A program made the position numbers and the translations under genes. Shown piece after piece: positions 40,897 to 53,204 of a stretch of 64,000 nucleotides of DNA. Each line of letters opens with the position of its first letter. The stretch's first letter is position 1. The DNA is taken from contig DAHVDE010000005.1 in assembly GCA_027313705.1 (NCBI GenBank), positions 1 through 64,000 on the forward strand, given 5' to 3'. This DNA comes from Actinomycetota bacterium (GTDB lineage Bacteria > Actinomycetota > Actinomycetes > Streptosporangiales > Streptosporangiaceae). Below the pieces are notes generated by a model. The model did no database searches. It was given only the letters and a program-made list of their open reading frames with translations, and was not told where the DNA came from.

Positions 40897-43446
40897 ATGG
40901 ACGATGCTCTGGCAAGCGATAAGCGCGTGTCGATGATCGTTAACGGCACCACCCGGCAAGCGCCGCCTGAGACGCTCCTGCTTGCCGTGCTCCGTGACCA
41001 GCTTGGCCTGACCGGCGCTAAGCCCGGCTGCGGCGAAGGCGTCTGCGGTGCCTGCACGGTGCTGCTCGACGGCGAGCCGGTCAGGTCCTGCCAGCGCACG
41101 GCCTCGTCGGTTGCTGGCGGCACGATCACGACGATCGAAGGACTCGGCGCGGGCGCTTGCCTGCATCCGGTGCAATCGGCGTTCGCGGACGAAGGCGCCG
41201 CACAGTGCGGCTATTGCACGCCAGGGTTCGTCTTGTCGGCCGCGGCTTTGCTCGCGCGGGAGACCGACCCCGATGACCTGGCCATCGATGCCGCGCTGGC
41301 CGGGCACATCTGCCGATGCGGCGGTTACCCGAAGATCCGCCGTGCAGTGCGCCTGGCAGCCAGGCTCGCCCGCCAGGGTCAGGATCTGGACCAGAGCCGG
41401 GCACGGGACCTGGAGCCGGTTACGTCGCCAGGCGTGCCAGAACCTGACCTGTGGGGGCCGCCAGGACCTGGCGAGCCACGTTACCGGCCAGAGCGTCCTT
41501 GGGACCTGACCGACTTGCGGGAACGTGACTGGTTCTGGGTACTCGGCGACGGACTGATGGTGGTGCTTGAGTCAGGTCACGGCGAACCGGGAGGCTGGAC
41601 GACGGCGCGCGGCGCCTGGCTGCATATCAGCGCCGACCGGGTGGTGACCGCGTTTACCGGCAAAGTTGACGTCGGCCAGGACAACAGGACAGCTCTGCGG
41701 TTGCTGGTGGCAGAGGAACTCGGCCTGCCAGCAGGCATGGTGCGGCTCGCGATGGGTGACACCGACCTGTGCCCGTATGATCGCGGTACCTTCGGCAGCC
41801 GCTCCATGCCGGACGCGGGCAGCGCGCTTCGGCGAGTCGCCGCCTTCGCTGCCAGCCTGCCCCCGCCAGGACCTGGCGACCGCGAGGTCAAGATCGTGAC
41901 CGGAGAGCCCGTCCTGAGCGATCCTGCCAGCTGGCGGCAGGCTGGCCAGGTCTGCCTGGCTCCGGGAATGGCCGCCGCAGTGACCGGCGCACGGCGGTTC
42001 GCTGGTGACCTGACGGCACCGGGAATGTGGCACGGGGCAGTGCTCAGGCCTGCGGTGCCAGGGTCGGTGCTGCTGTCGTGCCAGACTGGCGTGCTTGCTC
42101 GCTGGCCTGCCGCTCACCTTGTCGAGGAGGACGGGCTGACCGGAGTGGTCGCTCCCGATCTGGCATCGGCCGCAGGCGCGGTCGCCGCCCTGGCCGCGAC
42201 CGCGCGCTGGGATGCGCCGCAGGCTCCTGGTGACAGCAGCATCGGCGAGTACCTGAGAACCCATCCCGGCGGTGCGGCGCAGTCAGGGACCGGGCAGTTT
42301 CCCGACCAGGCGGGCTCGGCCGCGACCGCGCTAGAGGTCGCCGCCGTGCGCAGCGAGGCCACTTACCAGGCCGCCTACATAGCGCATGCCGCGCTCGAGA
42401 CGAGGTCGGCCCTGGCCATCTGGGACGCTGACGGCCGGCTGACCGTATGGACGGGGACGCAGACACCGTTCGGTGTCCGGACGGAAGTTGCCGCCGCGAT
42501 GAAGGTCGACGAGGCTGCGGTTCGGGTCATCGTGCCGCCGACCGGCGGCGCATTCGGCGGCAAGCATCCCGCGACGATCGCGATCGAGGCCGCGACGCTG
42601 TCTAGGCATGCCAGGCGCCCTGTGCGGGTGACGTGGAGCCGGGCCGAGGAGTTCGCGGCGGGCGGGCTGCGCCGGGCGGCCGTGATCGACGTTGCCGCGG
42701 GCGCTACCGCCGACGGCAAGCTGTCCGGCTGGAGCTTCATTAACATCAACGCTGGAACGGCCGGCCTGGCCATTCCATACCTTGTTACCGACCGCCGGAT
42801 CGAGTACCAGCCTGCCGTAAGCCCGCTTATCCAGGGGTCTTACCGCGGTCTCGCCGCGACGGTCAACAACTTCGCCAGGGAGTCTGCTATTGACGAGCTG
42901 GCTTGCCGGCTCGGCACCGACCCGGTCGAGTTCCGGCTGGGCAACCTGGCCGATGATCGCCTGGCTGCCGTTCTGCGCGCCGTGGCCGAGCACGTCGGGT
43001 GGAGCGGTCGCAGTCCTGGCGACGGATGGGGAATCGCCTGCGGCACCGATAAGGACGGGCGGATCGCCACCGCCGTGCGGGTCGAGGTCGGGCCGGATCT
43101 GCACATCCGGGTGCTGCGGCTGGTCAGCGGGTACGAGTGCGGCGCGATCGTGAATCCGAGGGCGGTTAACGCGCAGGTCGAGGGGGCAGCCGTCATGGCA
43201 CTCGGCGGCGCGTTGCTGGAGAAGATCGAGTTCTCCGGCGGGGTGATCACCAATGGCGCGTTCTCCGGCTACCGGGTCCCGAGGATCGGCGACGTGCCGC
43301 CTATCGAGGTCCTTCTGCTCGACCGGCCCGACCTGCCCTCAGCCGGCGCCGGCGAGACCCCGATGATTGCCGTCGCACCGGCCATCGCGGCGGCGGTCTT
43401 CGACGTGACAGGCAGGCGGCTGCGCTCACTGCCGCTAACCCTCTGA
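40897..43446 (+). CDS. Xanthine dehydrogenase-family Mo-hydroxylase, 2Fe-2S and Mo domains fused
   Basis: This 849-residue protein joins two subunits that are usually separate. Residues 1–165 form the 2x[2Fe-2S] part (CGEGVCGACTVLLDGEPVRSC; CGYCTPGF…ICRCGGYP), with all eight cysteines present. Residues about 200–849 form the molybdopterin part in the isoquinoline-oxidoreductase IorB style. Examples are TGKVDVGQDNRTALRLLVAEELGLP, MGDTDLCPYDRGTFGSRS and GGAFGGKHP. The catalytic Glu is in SAGAGETPM near the C-terminus. No FAD subunit is nearby, so electrons probably go to a cytochrome or other carrier. It hydroxylates an aromatic heterocycle or aldehyde; the substrate is unknown. Confidence 0.9.
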   Translation: MDDALASDKRVSMIVNGTTRQAPPETLLLAVLRDQLGLTGAKPGCGEGVCGACTVLLDGEPVRSCQRTASSVAGGTITTIEGLGAGACLHPVQSAFADEGAAQCGYCTPGFVLSAAALLARETDPDDLAIDAALAGHICRCGGYPKIRRAVRLAARLARQGQDLDQSRARDLEPVTSPGVPEPDLWGPPGPGEPRYRPERPWDLTDLRERDWFWVLGDGLMVVLESGHGEPGGWTTARGAWLHISADRVVTAFTGKVDVGQDNRTALRLLVAEELGLPAGMVRLAMGDTDLCPYDRGTFGSRSMPDAGSALRRVAAFAASLPPPGPGDREVKIVTGEPVLSDPASWRQAGQVCLAPGMAAAVTGARRFAGDLTAPGMWHGAVLRPAVPGSVLLSCQTGVLARWPAAHLVEEDGLTGVVAPDLASAAGAVAALAATARWDAPQAPGDSSIGEYLRTHPGGAAQSGTGQFPDQAGSAATALEVAAVRSEATYQAAYIAHAALETRSALAIWDADGRLTVWTGTQTPFGVRTEVAAAMKVDEAAVRVIVPPTGGAFGGKHPATIAIEAATLSRHARRPVRVTWSRAEEFAAGGLRRAAVIDVAAGATADGKLSGWSFININAGTAGLAIPYLVTDRRIEYQPAVSPLIQGSYRGLAATVNNFARESAIDELACRLGTDPVEFRLGNLADDRLAAVLRAVAEHVGWSGRSPGDGWGIACGTDKDGRIATAVRVEVGPDLHIRVLRLVSGYECGAIVNPRAVNAQVEGAAVMALGGALLEKIEFSGGVITNGAFSGYRVPRIGDVPPIEVLLLDRPDLPSAGAGETPMIAVAPAIAAAVFDVTGRRLRSLPLTL

Positions 43447-43474
43447 CCGCGCCCAGGATGCGTCCCCCAGGGGG

Positions 43475-44854
43475 TCAGTGGTGGAAGCCGGTGGTTCTGC
43501 GACCTTCGTGTGGCAGCGGGCCGCTGAGGCCGTCGAGATAGCTGACTGACTCCTTGATGCGCTCGAGCAGCCGGTCGGCCAGGTCGAGCGAGAGGCCGTT
43601 GCGTACCACGATGCGCTGCACGGTGACGTCGGCCAGATTATCTGGCATCGGATAGGCGGGAACTTGCCAGCCGCCTTGGCGGAGCTGATTGCCAAGATCG
43701 TACAAGTCCCATTTGTCGGTGTAGCCGTCTTTCAGTCGCCAGGCGAAGACAGGCAGCTCAGGGACTTCGCTCCACAGCTCGAAGGGCGCCAGCTTCGCGA
43801 TCTCGCCGGCCAGGTGCCTGGCGACATCATGGCTTGCCCGCTGTACCGCGCGGTAGCCGTCGCGGCCAAGGCGGAGGAAGTTGTAGTACTGGAGCAGCAC
43901 CTGCGCCCCTGGCCTGGAGAAGTTCAGTCCGAACGTCGGCATCGAGCCGCCCAGGTAGCTGACGTTGAAGATCAGGTCGTCGGGAAGGTAGCCGGTGTCG
44001 CGCCAGAGCACCCAGCCGAGTCCGGGGTAGACGAGGCCGTACTTGTGCGCGCTGGTGCTGATCGAGTGAACACGGCCGATGCGGAAGTCCCACTCAAGTT
44101 CTGGCTGCAAGAACGGGGCGACGAACCCTCCCGAGGCGGCGTCCACGTGGATCGGGATGTCCAGGCCGGTCGCGGCCTTGATCCGGTCGAGCGCCGCGGC
44201 GATCTCGCGAACCGGCTCGTACATGCCCGTATACGTCACGCCAAGAATCGCGACCACGCCGATCGTGTTCTCGTCGACGTACCCGTCCAGGTTATGGCCG
44301 TCAAGCGTCCTGTGGTCCGCGCTGATCGGCACCAGCCTGGCCTCGACATCCCAGTAATTGGCGAACTTCTCCCAGCAGACCTGTACCGCAGAGCTCATGA
44401 CCAGGTTCGGCTGGCTGGCCGGCTTGCCCGCTGCCCGGCGCGCCTGCTGCCAGCGGCGCTTGAGTGCCAGGCCAGCCAGCATGCACGCCTCGGACGAGCC
44501 GATCGTCGAAGTGCCGATCGCCGCGCGAGGGTCAGGCGCGTTCCACAGCCTGGCCAAGATCTCCCAGCACCTGGTCTCGATCGCCGCGGTTGCCGGGTAC
44601 TCGTCCTTGTCGACGATGTTCTTGTCGAAGGTCTCCTGGTACAACCGGGAAGCAGCCTCGTCCATCCAGGTACCCACGAAGGTGGCAAGGTTGAGCCTGG
44701 CGTTGCCGTCGAGCATCGCCTCGTCGTGCACAACCTGGTAGGCAGTCTCTGGCAGCATTGAATCGTCGGCCAGTTCGAACCTCGGCCGCTCGGTCGCCTC
44801 GCCAGGACGGGAAAAGAGCGGATTGATCTCGATGCTTCTTCGCCTCGGCGCCAT
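43475..44854 (-). CDS. gadB: Glutamate decarboxylase (PLP enzyme)
   Basis: This 459-residue group II PLP decarboxylase makes GABA from glutamate while consuming a proton. Diagnostic segments are NLATFVGTWMD, GTSTIGSSEACMLAGLALKRRW, HVDAASGGFVAPF and SISTSAHKYGLVYPGLGW, where K271 binds PLP. The C-terminus ends in HEGRRTTGFHH, resembling the pH-gating tail of GadB. ATG at 44854 follows GGAG. No GABA/glutamate antiporter is adjacent. Roles in acid tolerance or the GABA shunt are both possible. Confidence 0.95.
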   Translation of the reverse strand: MAPRRRSIEINPLFSRPGEATERPRFELADDSMLPETAYQVVHDEAMLDGNARLNLATFVGTWMDEAASRLYQETFDKNIVDKDEYPATAAIETRCWEILARLWNAPDPRAAIGTSTIGSSEACMLAGLALKRRWQQARRAAGKPASQPNLVMSSAVQVCWEKFANYWDVEARLVPISADHRTLDGHNLDGYVDENTIGVVAILGVTYTGMYEPVREIAAALDRIKAATGLDIPIHVDAASGGFVAPFLQPELEWDFRIGRVHSISTSAHKYGLVYPGLGWVLWRDTGYLPDDLIFNVSYLGGSMPTFGLNFSRPGAQVLLQYYNFLRLGRDGYRAVQRASHDVARHLAGEIAKLAPFELWSEVPELPVFAWRLKDGYTDKWDLYDLGNQLRQGGWQVPAYPMPDNLADVTVQRIVVRNGLSLDLADRLLERIKESVSYLDGLSGPLPHEGRRTTGFHH

Positions 44855-44907
44855 GATCTGCTCCAAAAAGTCAGAAACGTAGATTCGCTACGGAGAGGGC
44901 TTACCCA

Positions 44908-45417
44908 ATGAGAACAGCAGAAGTGCTTGAAGACGGGTTCAGCCGGGTCCGCGAGGTGGTGCACAACGTGGTCTCCGGGCTGACCACCGAGCAGCTAGCC
45001 TACCGGCCAGGCCCAGGCGCCAACTCGATCTGCTGGCTGATCTGGCACTTGACCAGGGTGCAAGACGATCACGTGGCGGAGGTGGCCGGCACCGAGCAGG
45101 TGTGGACGGGCGACGGCTGGTCAGGCCGGTTCGGACTGCCCTTCGGCGAGGACGTCACCGGGTACGGCCAGAGCAGCGCCGACGCGGCCAAGGTGGCGGT
45201 GCCCTCCGGCGACGTGCTGACCGGCTACTACGACGCCGTGCATGCCAAGACGCTCACGTACGTGCGCGCGCTCACCGATCCCGATCTCGACCGGGTCGTG
45301 GACGAGCGGTGGGATCCGCCGGTCACGCTTGGCGTCCGGCTGGTGAGTGTCATCGACGACGACGCGCAGCACGCCGGCCAGGCCGCGTACGTGCGCGGCC
45401 TGCTGCTCGGCACGTAG
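44908..45417 (+). CDS. DinB/DUF664-type putative thiol-dependent metalloprotein
   Basis: This 169-residue four-helix-bundle protein of the DinB/mycothiol-transferase superfamily has histidines placed to bind one metal: SICWLIWHLTRVQDDH and DAQHAGQAAYVRG. Related actinobacterial proteins use mycothiol or act in detoxification, but the substrate is unknown. It is divergent from gadB with 53 bp between starts. A GGAGAGGG lies about 9 nt before ATG. Confidence 0.85.
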   Translation: MRTAEVLEDGFSRVREVVHNVVSGLTTEQLAYRPGPGANSICWLIWHLTRVQDDHVAEVAGTEQVWTGDGWSGRFGLPFGEDVTGYGQSSADAAKVAVPSGDVLTGYYDAVHAKTLTYVRALTDPDLDRVVDERWDPPVTLGVRLVSVIDDDAQHAGQAAYVRGLLLGT

Positions 45418-45493
45418 CGTCAGGCGGGCGGCGCTGCCAGGGCGGCGGTAAAGCCGGCGGGGGCGGGGGCGACGAGGCGATAAACTTCGGCGC

Positions 45494-48595
<3,102 letters not shown>

Positions 48596-48667
48596 GCGGC
48601 GCGGTGGCCAGTTCGCCACTTAATCGCTACCTTGCCGGTTTAATTCATCACGCGAGCTACCCCGGCG

Positions 48668-48715
48668 TGGCGCGCCTGAAGGCGCTACGCCCAGGAGCAG
48701 ATTGGCGCGCCTGAA
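48668..48715 (+). repeat. 13-bp direct repeat upstream of secreted-protein gene
   Basis: TGGCGCGCCTGAA occurs at 48668–48680 and 48703–48715, a 35-bp period, in the 177-bp gap before the gene at 48773. It may be an operator for that gene. Nothing else is visible in the gap except a weak GTGGC/GCCAC hairpin just after ileS. Confidence 0.4.
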
Positions 48716-48772
48716 AAAGGTTTCACGGTTAAAGTTGCTATTTGGCCTGTCATCGAAGAAACGAGGTCAAAT

Positions 48773-50461
48773 ATGCGACGACGTCACGGTGCCCGCCTGA
48801 GGACGATGCTGAGCGCGCCGGTACTCGGGGCTGTTGCCCTGGCCGCCGGCGTGCTCGCCCCCGGCATGGCCCACGGTGCGGTCCCCCGCCCTGGTGGCCA
48901 GCGCCAGGTGGCTGCGTATGCGCCGAAGTCGGTTGGCGAGCTTGACTGCAACGGGCTGAGCCCGATCCAGCGGCCGGCCAGGATCAGCATGCTATGTGCA
49001 GACCCGCGCGGTTCCTGGGGCGGCAGGTTCTACGAGAACGGGCACTACATCGGCCACGACGAGCCCTCGGTCAGGTTCATCTCCAGCGTCAAGGGATCAG
49101 GCCGCAACTTCACCATCACCGAGAAGCTTCCCGCCGACCCGGTCGCGCTCCCGACCGTCGCCCATCCGGGCAAAGACGTCACGCACTGGTTCGAACTATC
49201 GGTCGCGCCGTGGTTCTCCACGGACGTCTGCGACCCGAACTCCGCGCCGCTGCTGCCCTGCACCCCGGGTTCTGACTCGAACGCGCCGCACGGCAACTAC
49301 CCGGGCGCCGGCGCCGCGTTCGTAGAGCTTCAGTTCTACCCGCCCGGCTTCGCGCCGCTCGACGACAACATCAGCTGCGACGACTCGCACTGGTGCTCGG
49401 CGCTGACCATCGACAGCCTGGAGTGCACCGGCAATGGTTCAGGGCCTTGCAACAACAACTGCGTCGAGCCGGTCAACTTCGCGTTCATCCAGAACGGCGG
49501 CGTGCCGACTGGCCCGCCGAGCCCTCAGCTGGCCGACGCCGCCACGTTCACCCCGAATTCCAGCACGCTGCTGATGAATCCTGGCGACTCGATCACGGTC
49601 CGGATGTTCGATGCGACCATCAAGGGCGGTCATGCGCTTGAGGTGGTGGAGACCGACCATACGACGGGGCAGAGCGGCTTCATGATCGCTTCCGGCGCCA
49701 ACGGATTCATGAACACCAACCCGTTCGACTGCTCGGGCACCAGGTTCAACTTCCAGCCCGAGTACAACACGGCCAAGGCAGGCAACTACCTTCCCTGGGG
49801 CATCGGCCCTTACATGATGAACACCGAGTATGAGATCGGGCATTTCGAGGCTTGCACCAAGGTCACCGGGGCGGCCACGACCACGATCGGCAAGGTCAAG
49901 GACACCTATTACAAGAACTGCCTGGGTCCTTACGAGACCGCCAAAGACGGAACCAAGGCCTTCGAGCCCGACGACGCTCCGTGCTTCAAGTTCGGTGACA
50001 CGCACTCGGGACTGGCAGCCAAGAACCTGGTCACCGGCTGCGACGTGTTCTTCGACGCGATCGGCGACCTGAACTACGACGGATCTCCTTACCGGGCTGA
50101 CTGGCCTGACTCGCTTTCGGTAAACGCGGCTAACCCGTTCCCGACGCCGTTCGAGCAGCAGCAGCCGACTACAACAGGAGGTGCGCATTATTCATCGATC
50201 CAGTTCGAGACCGACGCGAGTGCCACCGAGTTCAACACCAACTGCAAGCTGACCACGGGCCAGGGCTGTGTCTTGCCGCCGAAGGGGCCAGGTCACTTCT
50301 ACCCGTACTTCACGCTCGCGAAGGTGGCGGACACCTGCGTGTGGGAATTCGGCAATATGACTAACGGCAACACATTCGGCGGTGACGCGCAGTACGGCTC
50401 GATCGGGCCGAATACCATCGGCGCTTTCGCCAGCCGGATCCAGCGCAACCCGGGCTGCTGA
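48773..50461 (+). CDS. Secreted Cys-rich protein, unknown function
   Basis: This 562-residue exported protein has a signal peptide covering about 1–36 (RRRHGARLRTMLSAPVLGAVALAAG… ending AHG-A). The mature protein has 16 or more cysteines, often paired (CDDSHWCSALTIDSLEC, CNNNC), suggesting disulfide-stabilised beta domains. Recurrent segments such as AAFVELQFYPPGFAPLDDNISC and PGDSITVRMFDATIKGGHALEVVETD look like a beta-sandwich or lectin-like fold. I recognise no named family. It is followed by a strong terminator and faces the secreted GH5-like gene, so both may act outside the cell. Confidence 0.8.
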   Translation: MRRRHGARLRTMLSAPVLGAVALAAGVLAPGMAHGAVPRPGGQRQVAAYAPKSVGELDCNGLSPIQRPARISMLCADPRGSWGGRFYENGHYIGHDEPSVRFISSVKGSGRNFTITEKLPADPVALPTVAHPGKDVTHWFELSVAPWFSTDVCDPNSAPLLPCTPGSDSNAPHGNYPGAGAAFVELQFYPPGFAPLDDNISCDDSHWCSALTIDSLECTGNGSGPCNNNCVEPVNFAFIQNGGVPTGPPSPQLADAATFTPNSSTLLMNPGDSITVRMFDATIKGGHALEVVETDHTTGQSGFMIASGANGFMNTNPFDCSGTRFNFQPEYNTAKAGNYLPWGIGPYMMNTEYEIGHFEACTKVTGAATTTIGKVKDTYYKNCLGPYETAKDGTKAFEPDDAPCFKFGDTHSGLAAKNLVTGCDVFFDAIGDLNYDGSPYRADWPDSLSVNAANPFPTPFEQQQPTTTGGAHYSSIQFETDASATEFNTNCKLTTGQGCVLPPKGPGHFYPYFTLAKVADTCVWEFGNMTNGNTFGGDAQYGSIGPNTIGAFASRIQRNPGC

Positions 50462-50473
50462 CAGTCCGGTTAG

Positions 50474-50524
50474 CGGGCAGGCCGGGTGGGCGCGTTACGC
50501 CGCGTCACCCGGCCTGCCCGTTTT
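50474..50524. terminator. Strong bidirectional terminator
   Basis: Arms CGGGCAGGCCGGGTG (50474–50488) and CACCCGGCCTGCCCG (50506–50520) are perfectly complementary, and TTTT follows. An inner GGCG/CGCC stem extends the structure. It separates the convergent secreted-protein and GH5-like genes. Confidence 0.92.
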
Positions 50525-50527
50525 GCC

Positions 50528-51760
50528 TCAGCGGGACCGGTAGTCGGCGTGCAGCAGCGCGCCGATGCCCTCGTCGAGGTTGTTCGAGCAGCGCCACTTC
50601 CTGCGTCCGGAGGCGTAGATGCGGGTCGGCGCGTCCAGGTTGGTGTTCCTGATCAGGAGGCCCTTCTTGAGCTGGTAGGCGGTCAGCCCGATGCCGCGGA
50701 CCCGAAGGTAGCGCAGGTAGGCGGGCACGGCTTCCGGCGCGTCGGCCCAGCACTCCGACTTGGCCGCCGCGTAGTTCGTCCACTCGGCATCCACGACCGC
50801 GCCGACATGCTTGAAGAGTGCCCAGCCGAAATCCGAGTACCACTGGCGGGCATCATGCGGTCCGCGCGGATGCTCGAAGGCATAGACGATGTCGCGTCCG
50901 CTGATCCGGTGCGACCTGAGGCCGCTCAGCGAGTTCGCGAAGCACGGACCCTCGATCCAGAGCACGTTCTGGGCACCATCCCTGCGGATGTCGTCCGCCA
51001 GTGCCTGCATGCCGACATAGGTCTTCCGCTGGTAGCGACCGCCGCGCTGCCAGAAAGCCCAGTCTCTGCCAGCACCGCAACGAGCGTAGCGCTCGATCCT
51101 CGGCTGGTTGAACAGGTCGAACATGACCTGCGGATCGTGCCCGTATACCCGGCTCAGGTCCTTCCAGAAGATCACGGTGACCTTTGTCGGAGCTGGCTGG
51201 AAGCCGACGTCCTCGGTCTGGTCGTTCAGCACCACGACGAGGCCATGTTTCTCGGCGAGGGTCACCTCGGCCTCGATAGCGTGCAGGAACCGGCGCGAGA
51301 GCGAGTGACCGTCGCCGCCGACGAGGGTGTCCTGGCTGACCTGCAGCCTCACCAGATTGGCGCACCAGTAGCCGGCAGTTGCCCTGATCTTCGCATGGTC
51401 GATCGAAATCGTGCCCAGGTAGGTGGGGTTGGCGAGGCCGCTGACGGTGAGGCCGGCCGGGATGAAGAGCCGGCGGTGCGCACCGATGATCTTGGTGCCG
51501 CGCACGTGAAATGGCCCCCTTGCCTTCTGGCAGGAACCCGCTGGGCTGGCCGGCCAGGCCAGCGGGGCCCGTGCGACCGGTCCGCCTGATGCCGGCTGGG
51601 CCGTGAAAGGCAGCGCCGCGGCGAGCAGCGCAGCCAGGGAGAGCGCCTGGACGGGCCGTACGGTGAGCCGCCGTACGGTGAGATGCCGTGTCGTAGCCGG
51701 CGCTTGAGGCGAGCGGGTTCGGCTAGTCGTTAAGACGAATCTGGCATGGCGCGGTGTCAT
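50528..51760 (-). CDS. Secreted GH5-like glycoside hydrolase homologue with NQP in place of NEP
   Basis: This 410-residue protein has an N-terminal signal segment (about 36–60, VQALSLAALLAAALPFTAQPASG). A TIM-barrel of the cellulase (GH5) type follows: NLVRLQVSQDTL, HGLVVVLNDQTE, VTVIFWKDLSRVYGHDPQVMFDLFNQP. At the acid/base position the usual Asn-Glu-Pro reads N218-Q219-P220. The nucleophile Glu seems kept in VVDAEWTNYA (E326). A Glu-to-Gln change normally abolishes or greatly lowers hydrolysis, so this may be a carbohydrate-binding pseudo-enzyme. ATG at 51760 follows AGAGGGA; an upstream ATG at 51790 has no such site. Confidence 0.8.
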   Translation of the reverse strand: MTPRHARFVLTTSRTRSPQAPATTRHLTVRRLTVRPVQALSLAALLAAALPFTAQPASGGPVARAPLAWPASPAGSCQKARGPFHVRGTKIIGAHRRLFIPAGLTVSGLANPTYLGTISIDHAKIRATAGYWCANLVRLQVSQDTLVGGDGHSLSRRFLHAIEAEVTLAEKHGLVVVLNDQTEDVGFQPAPTKVTVIFWKDLSRVYGHDPQVMFDLFNQPRIERYARCGAGRDWAFWQRGGRYQRKTYVGMQALADDIRRDGAQNVLWIEGPCFANSLSGLRSHRISGRDIVYAFEHPRGPHDARQWYSDFGWALFKHVGAVVDAEWTNYAAAKSECWADAPEAVPAYLRYLRVRGIGLTAYQLKKGLLIRNTNLDAPTRIYASGRRKWRCSNNLDEGIGALLHADYRSR

Positions 51761-51917
51761 CGGCGTTTCCCTCTCGCTTGGCGCGCTCATGCTGTGGCGC
51801 GACTGTTACCTGTGGGACCGGCGGTCTCAGATCGTCACGGTAGCGGGATGCGAGCGTTCCTCGAAAATAGATCATGATCGCGGCGTGATCGCTGGCCGGC
51901 GCGGGCAAGCAGAGGTG

Positions 51918-53066
51918 CTAGACCCGGCCAAGTGCCGAGATCGCCGGTCCGAGCACGGGCCGCTCGACCAGGGCAGGGAAGGCGAGCTCGCCCCGGCAGA
52001 ACCTCGTGAATACCCGCCAGCCCGGCCCGGAGGCGACGCCCGCGTGCACGATTCCCGGATGCCTGGTGAACAAGGCCAGGATGCGGCGCCCGGCGTCCAT
52101 TTCCCTCGCCAGCGTGCGGTGTACCTCCTCTGCATAACTGTCCAGGTCGGCTGGCCGCAGGTCACGTCCAGCGGCCGCCTTGGCTGCGGCCGCGCCGGCC
52201 AGCGAGCCTGACCTGAGCGCGAAGCTGATTCCCTCGCGCGTCCAGGGCTCGAGCAGGCCAGCCGCGTCCCCGGCAACCATGACACGACCGCGGCGCAGCG
52301 GCGAGGTCGCGCTACGGCACCTGGTCAGGTGACCAGAGTCGTGCAGGGCCGGGTAAGAGCCGAGGCCGAGCCTGTCGATGAACGTCCGCAGGTACCTCTT
52401 CATCTGCTCGCTGTGACCGCGCGGCGCGATCACGCCGACCGTGAGCCTGTCGGCCTTGGGGAACACCCAGCCGTAGGAACTAGCGATCGGACCCCAGTCG
52501 ACGAGGATTCTGCCGCGCCACTCCTCCAGGACCCCGGCAGGGGCGGCGACCTCTACTTCCAGGCCCAAGTCGACCTGATTGAACTCGACGCCGACGTATT
52601 TCGCTGTGACGCCGGCCGAGCCGTCGGCGCCGATGATGACCTTGGCGGGCACGTCTGTGCCATCGGCCAGCCTGGCACGGGCGCCGTGCTCGTCCGCGTC
52701 CACCGCCCGGACGACGGCATGCGGCCTGACCTGCGCCCCGGCGCTGACGGCCGCGAGGCGGAGTGCGTCGTCGAACTCCGCGCGCAGCACCATGGTGAGG
52801 AGGCCGCCGTCCTGCCTGCGGGTGAACGCACGCCGACCGCGAAGGGTGAACGTCGCGGCGTCAACCCGCTCCCTGACCGGAACCCGCACCTCCGGGCCGA
52901 GCGCGGCCAGCGAGGTTCCGATCAGCCCGCCGCCGCAGGTCTTGTACCTGGGGTGGGCAGCGCGCTCAAGCACGAGCGTGCGCGCCCCAGCCCCGGCCGC
53001 CGCGCCGGCCGCCGCCAGTCCGGCCGGACCGGCACCGACAATCACCACATCCCAGTCAGCGTTCAT
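51918..53066 (-). CDS. Geranylgeranyl reductase-family FAD-dependent oxidoreductase
   Basis: This 382-residue flavoprotein has an N-terminal FAD fold DVVIVGAGPAGLAAAGAAAGAG. The family motif RYKTCGGGLIG follows, then the second FAD site RVMVAGDAAGLLEPWTREGISFALRSG. Members reduce isoprenoid double bonds (menaquinone, phytol, archaeal lipids) or act as monooxygenases. No quinone or isoprenoid gene is adjacent, so the substrate is open. The preceding 138 bp contain only the 3' flank of rnpB. Confidence 0.88.
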   Translation of the reverse strand: MNADWDVVIVGAGPAGLAAAGAAAGAGARTLVLERAAHPRYKTCGGGLIGTSLAALGPEVRVPVRERVDAATFTLRGRRAFTRRQDGGLLTMVLRAEFDDALRLAAVSAGAQVRPHAVVRAVDADEHGARARLADGTDVPAKVIIGADGSAGVTAKYVGVEFNQVDLGLEVEVAAPAGVLEEWRGRILVDWGPIASSYGWVFPKADRLTVGVIAPRGHSEQMKRYLRTFIDRLGLGSYPALHDSGHLTRCRSATSPLRRGRVMVAGDAAGLLEPWTREGISFALRSGSLAGAAAAKAAAGRDLRPADLDSYAEEVHRTLAREMDAGRRILALFTRHPGIVHAGVASGPGWRVFTRFCRGELAFPALVERPVLGPAISALGRV

Positions 53067-53204
53067 CGCAGCCCAGCGTAAGGCACCCAGCCAAGGCAGC
53101 TCGGGGTCAGTGCCGCAGACCCGTATCCTGACCCGGCTCGAAGCCTACCGGCCCGACGGCGAGAGCCAGCGCCGAGACCGCAACCAGCAGGTCAGAACGT
53201 CAGG

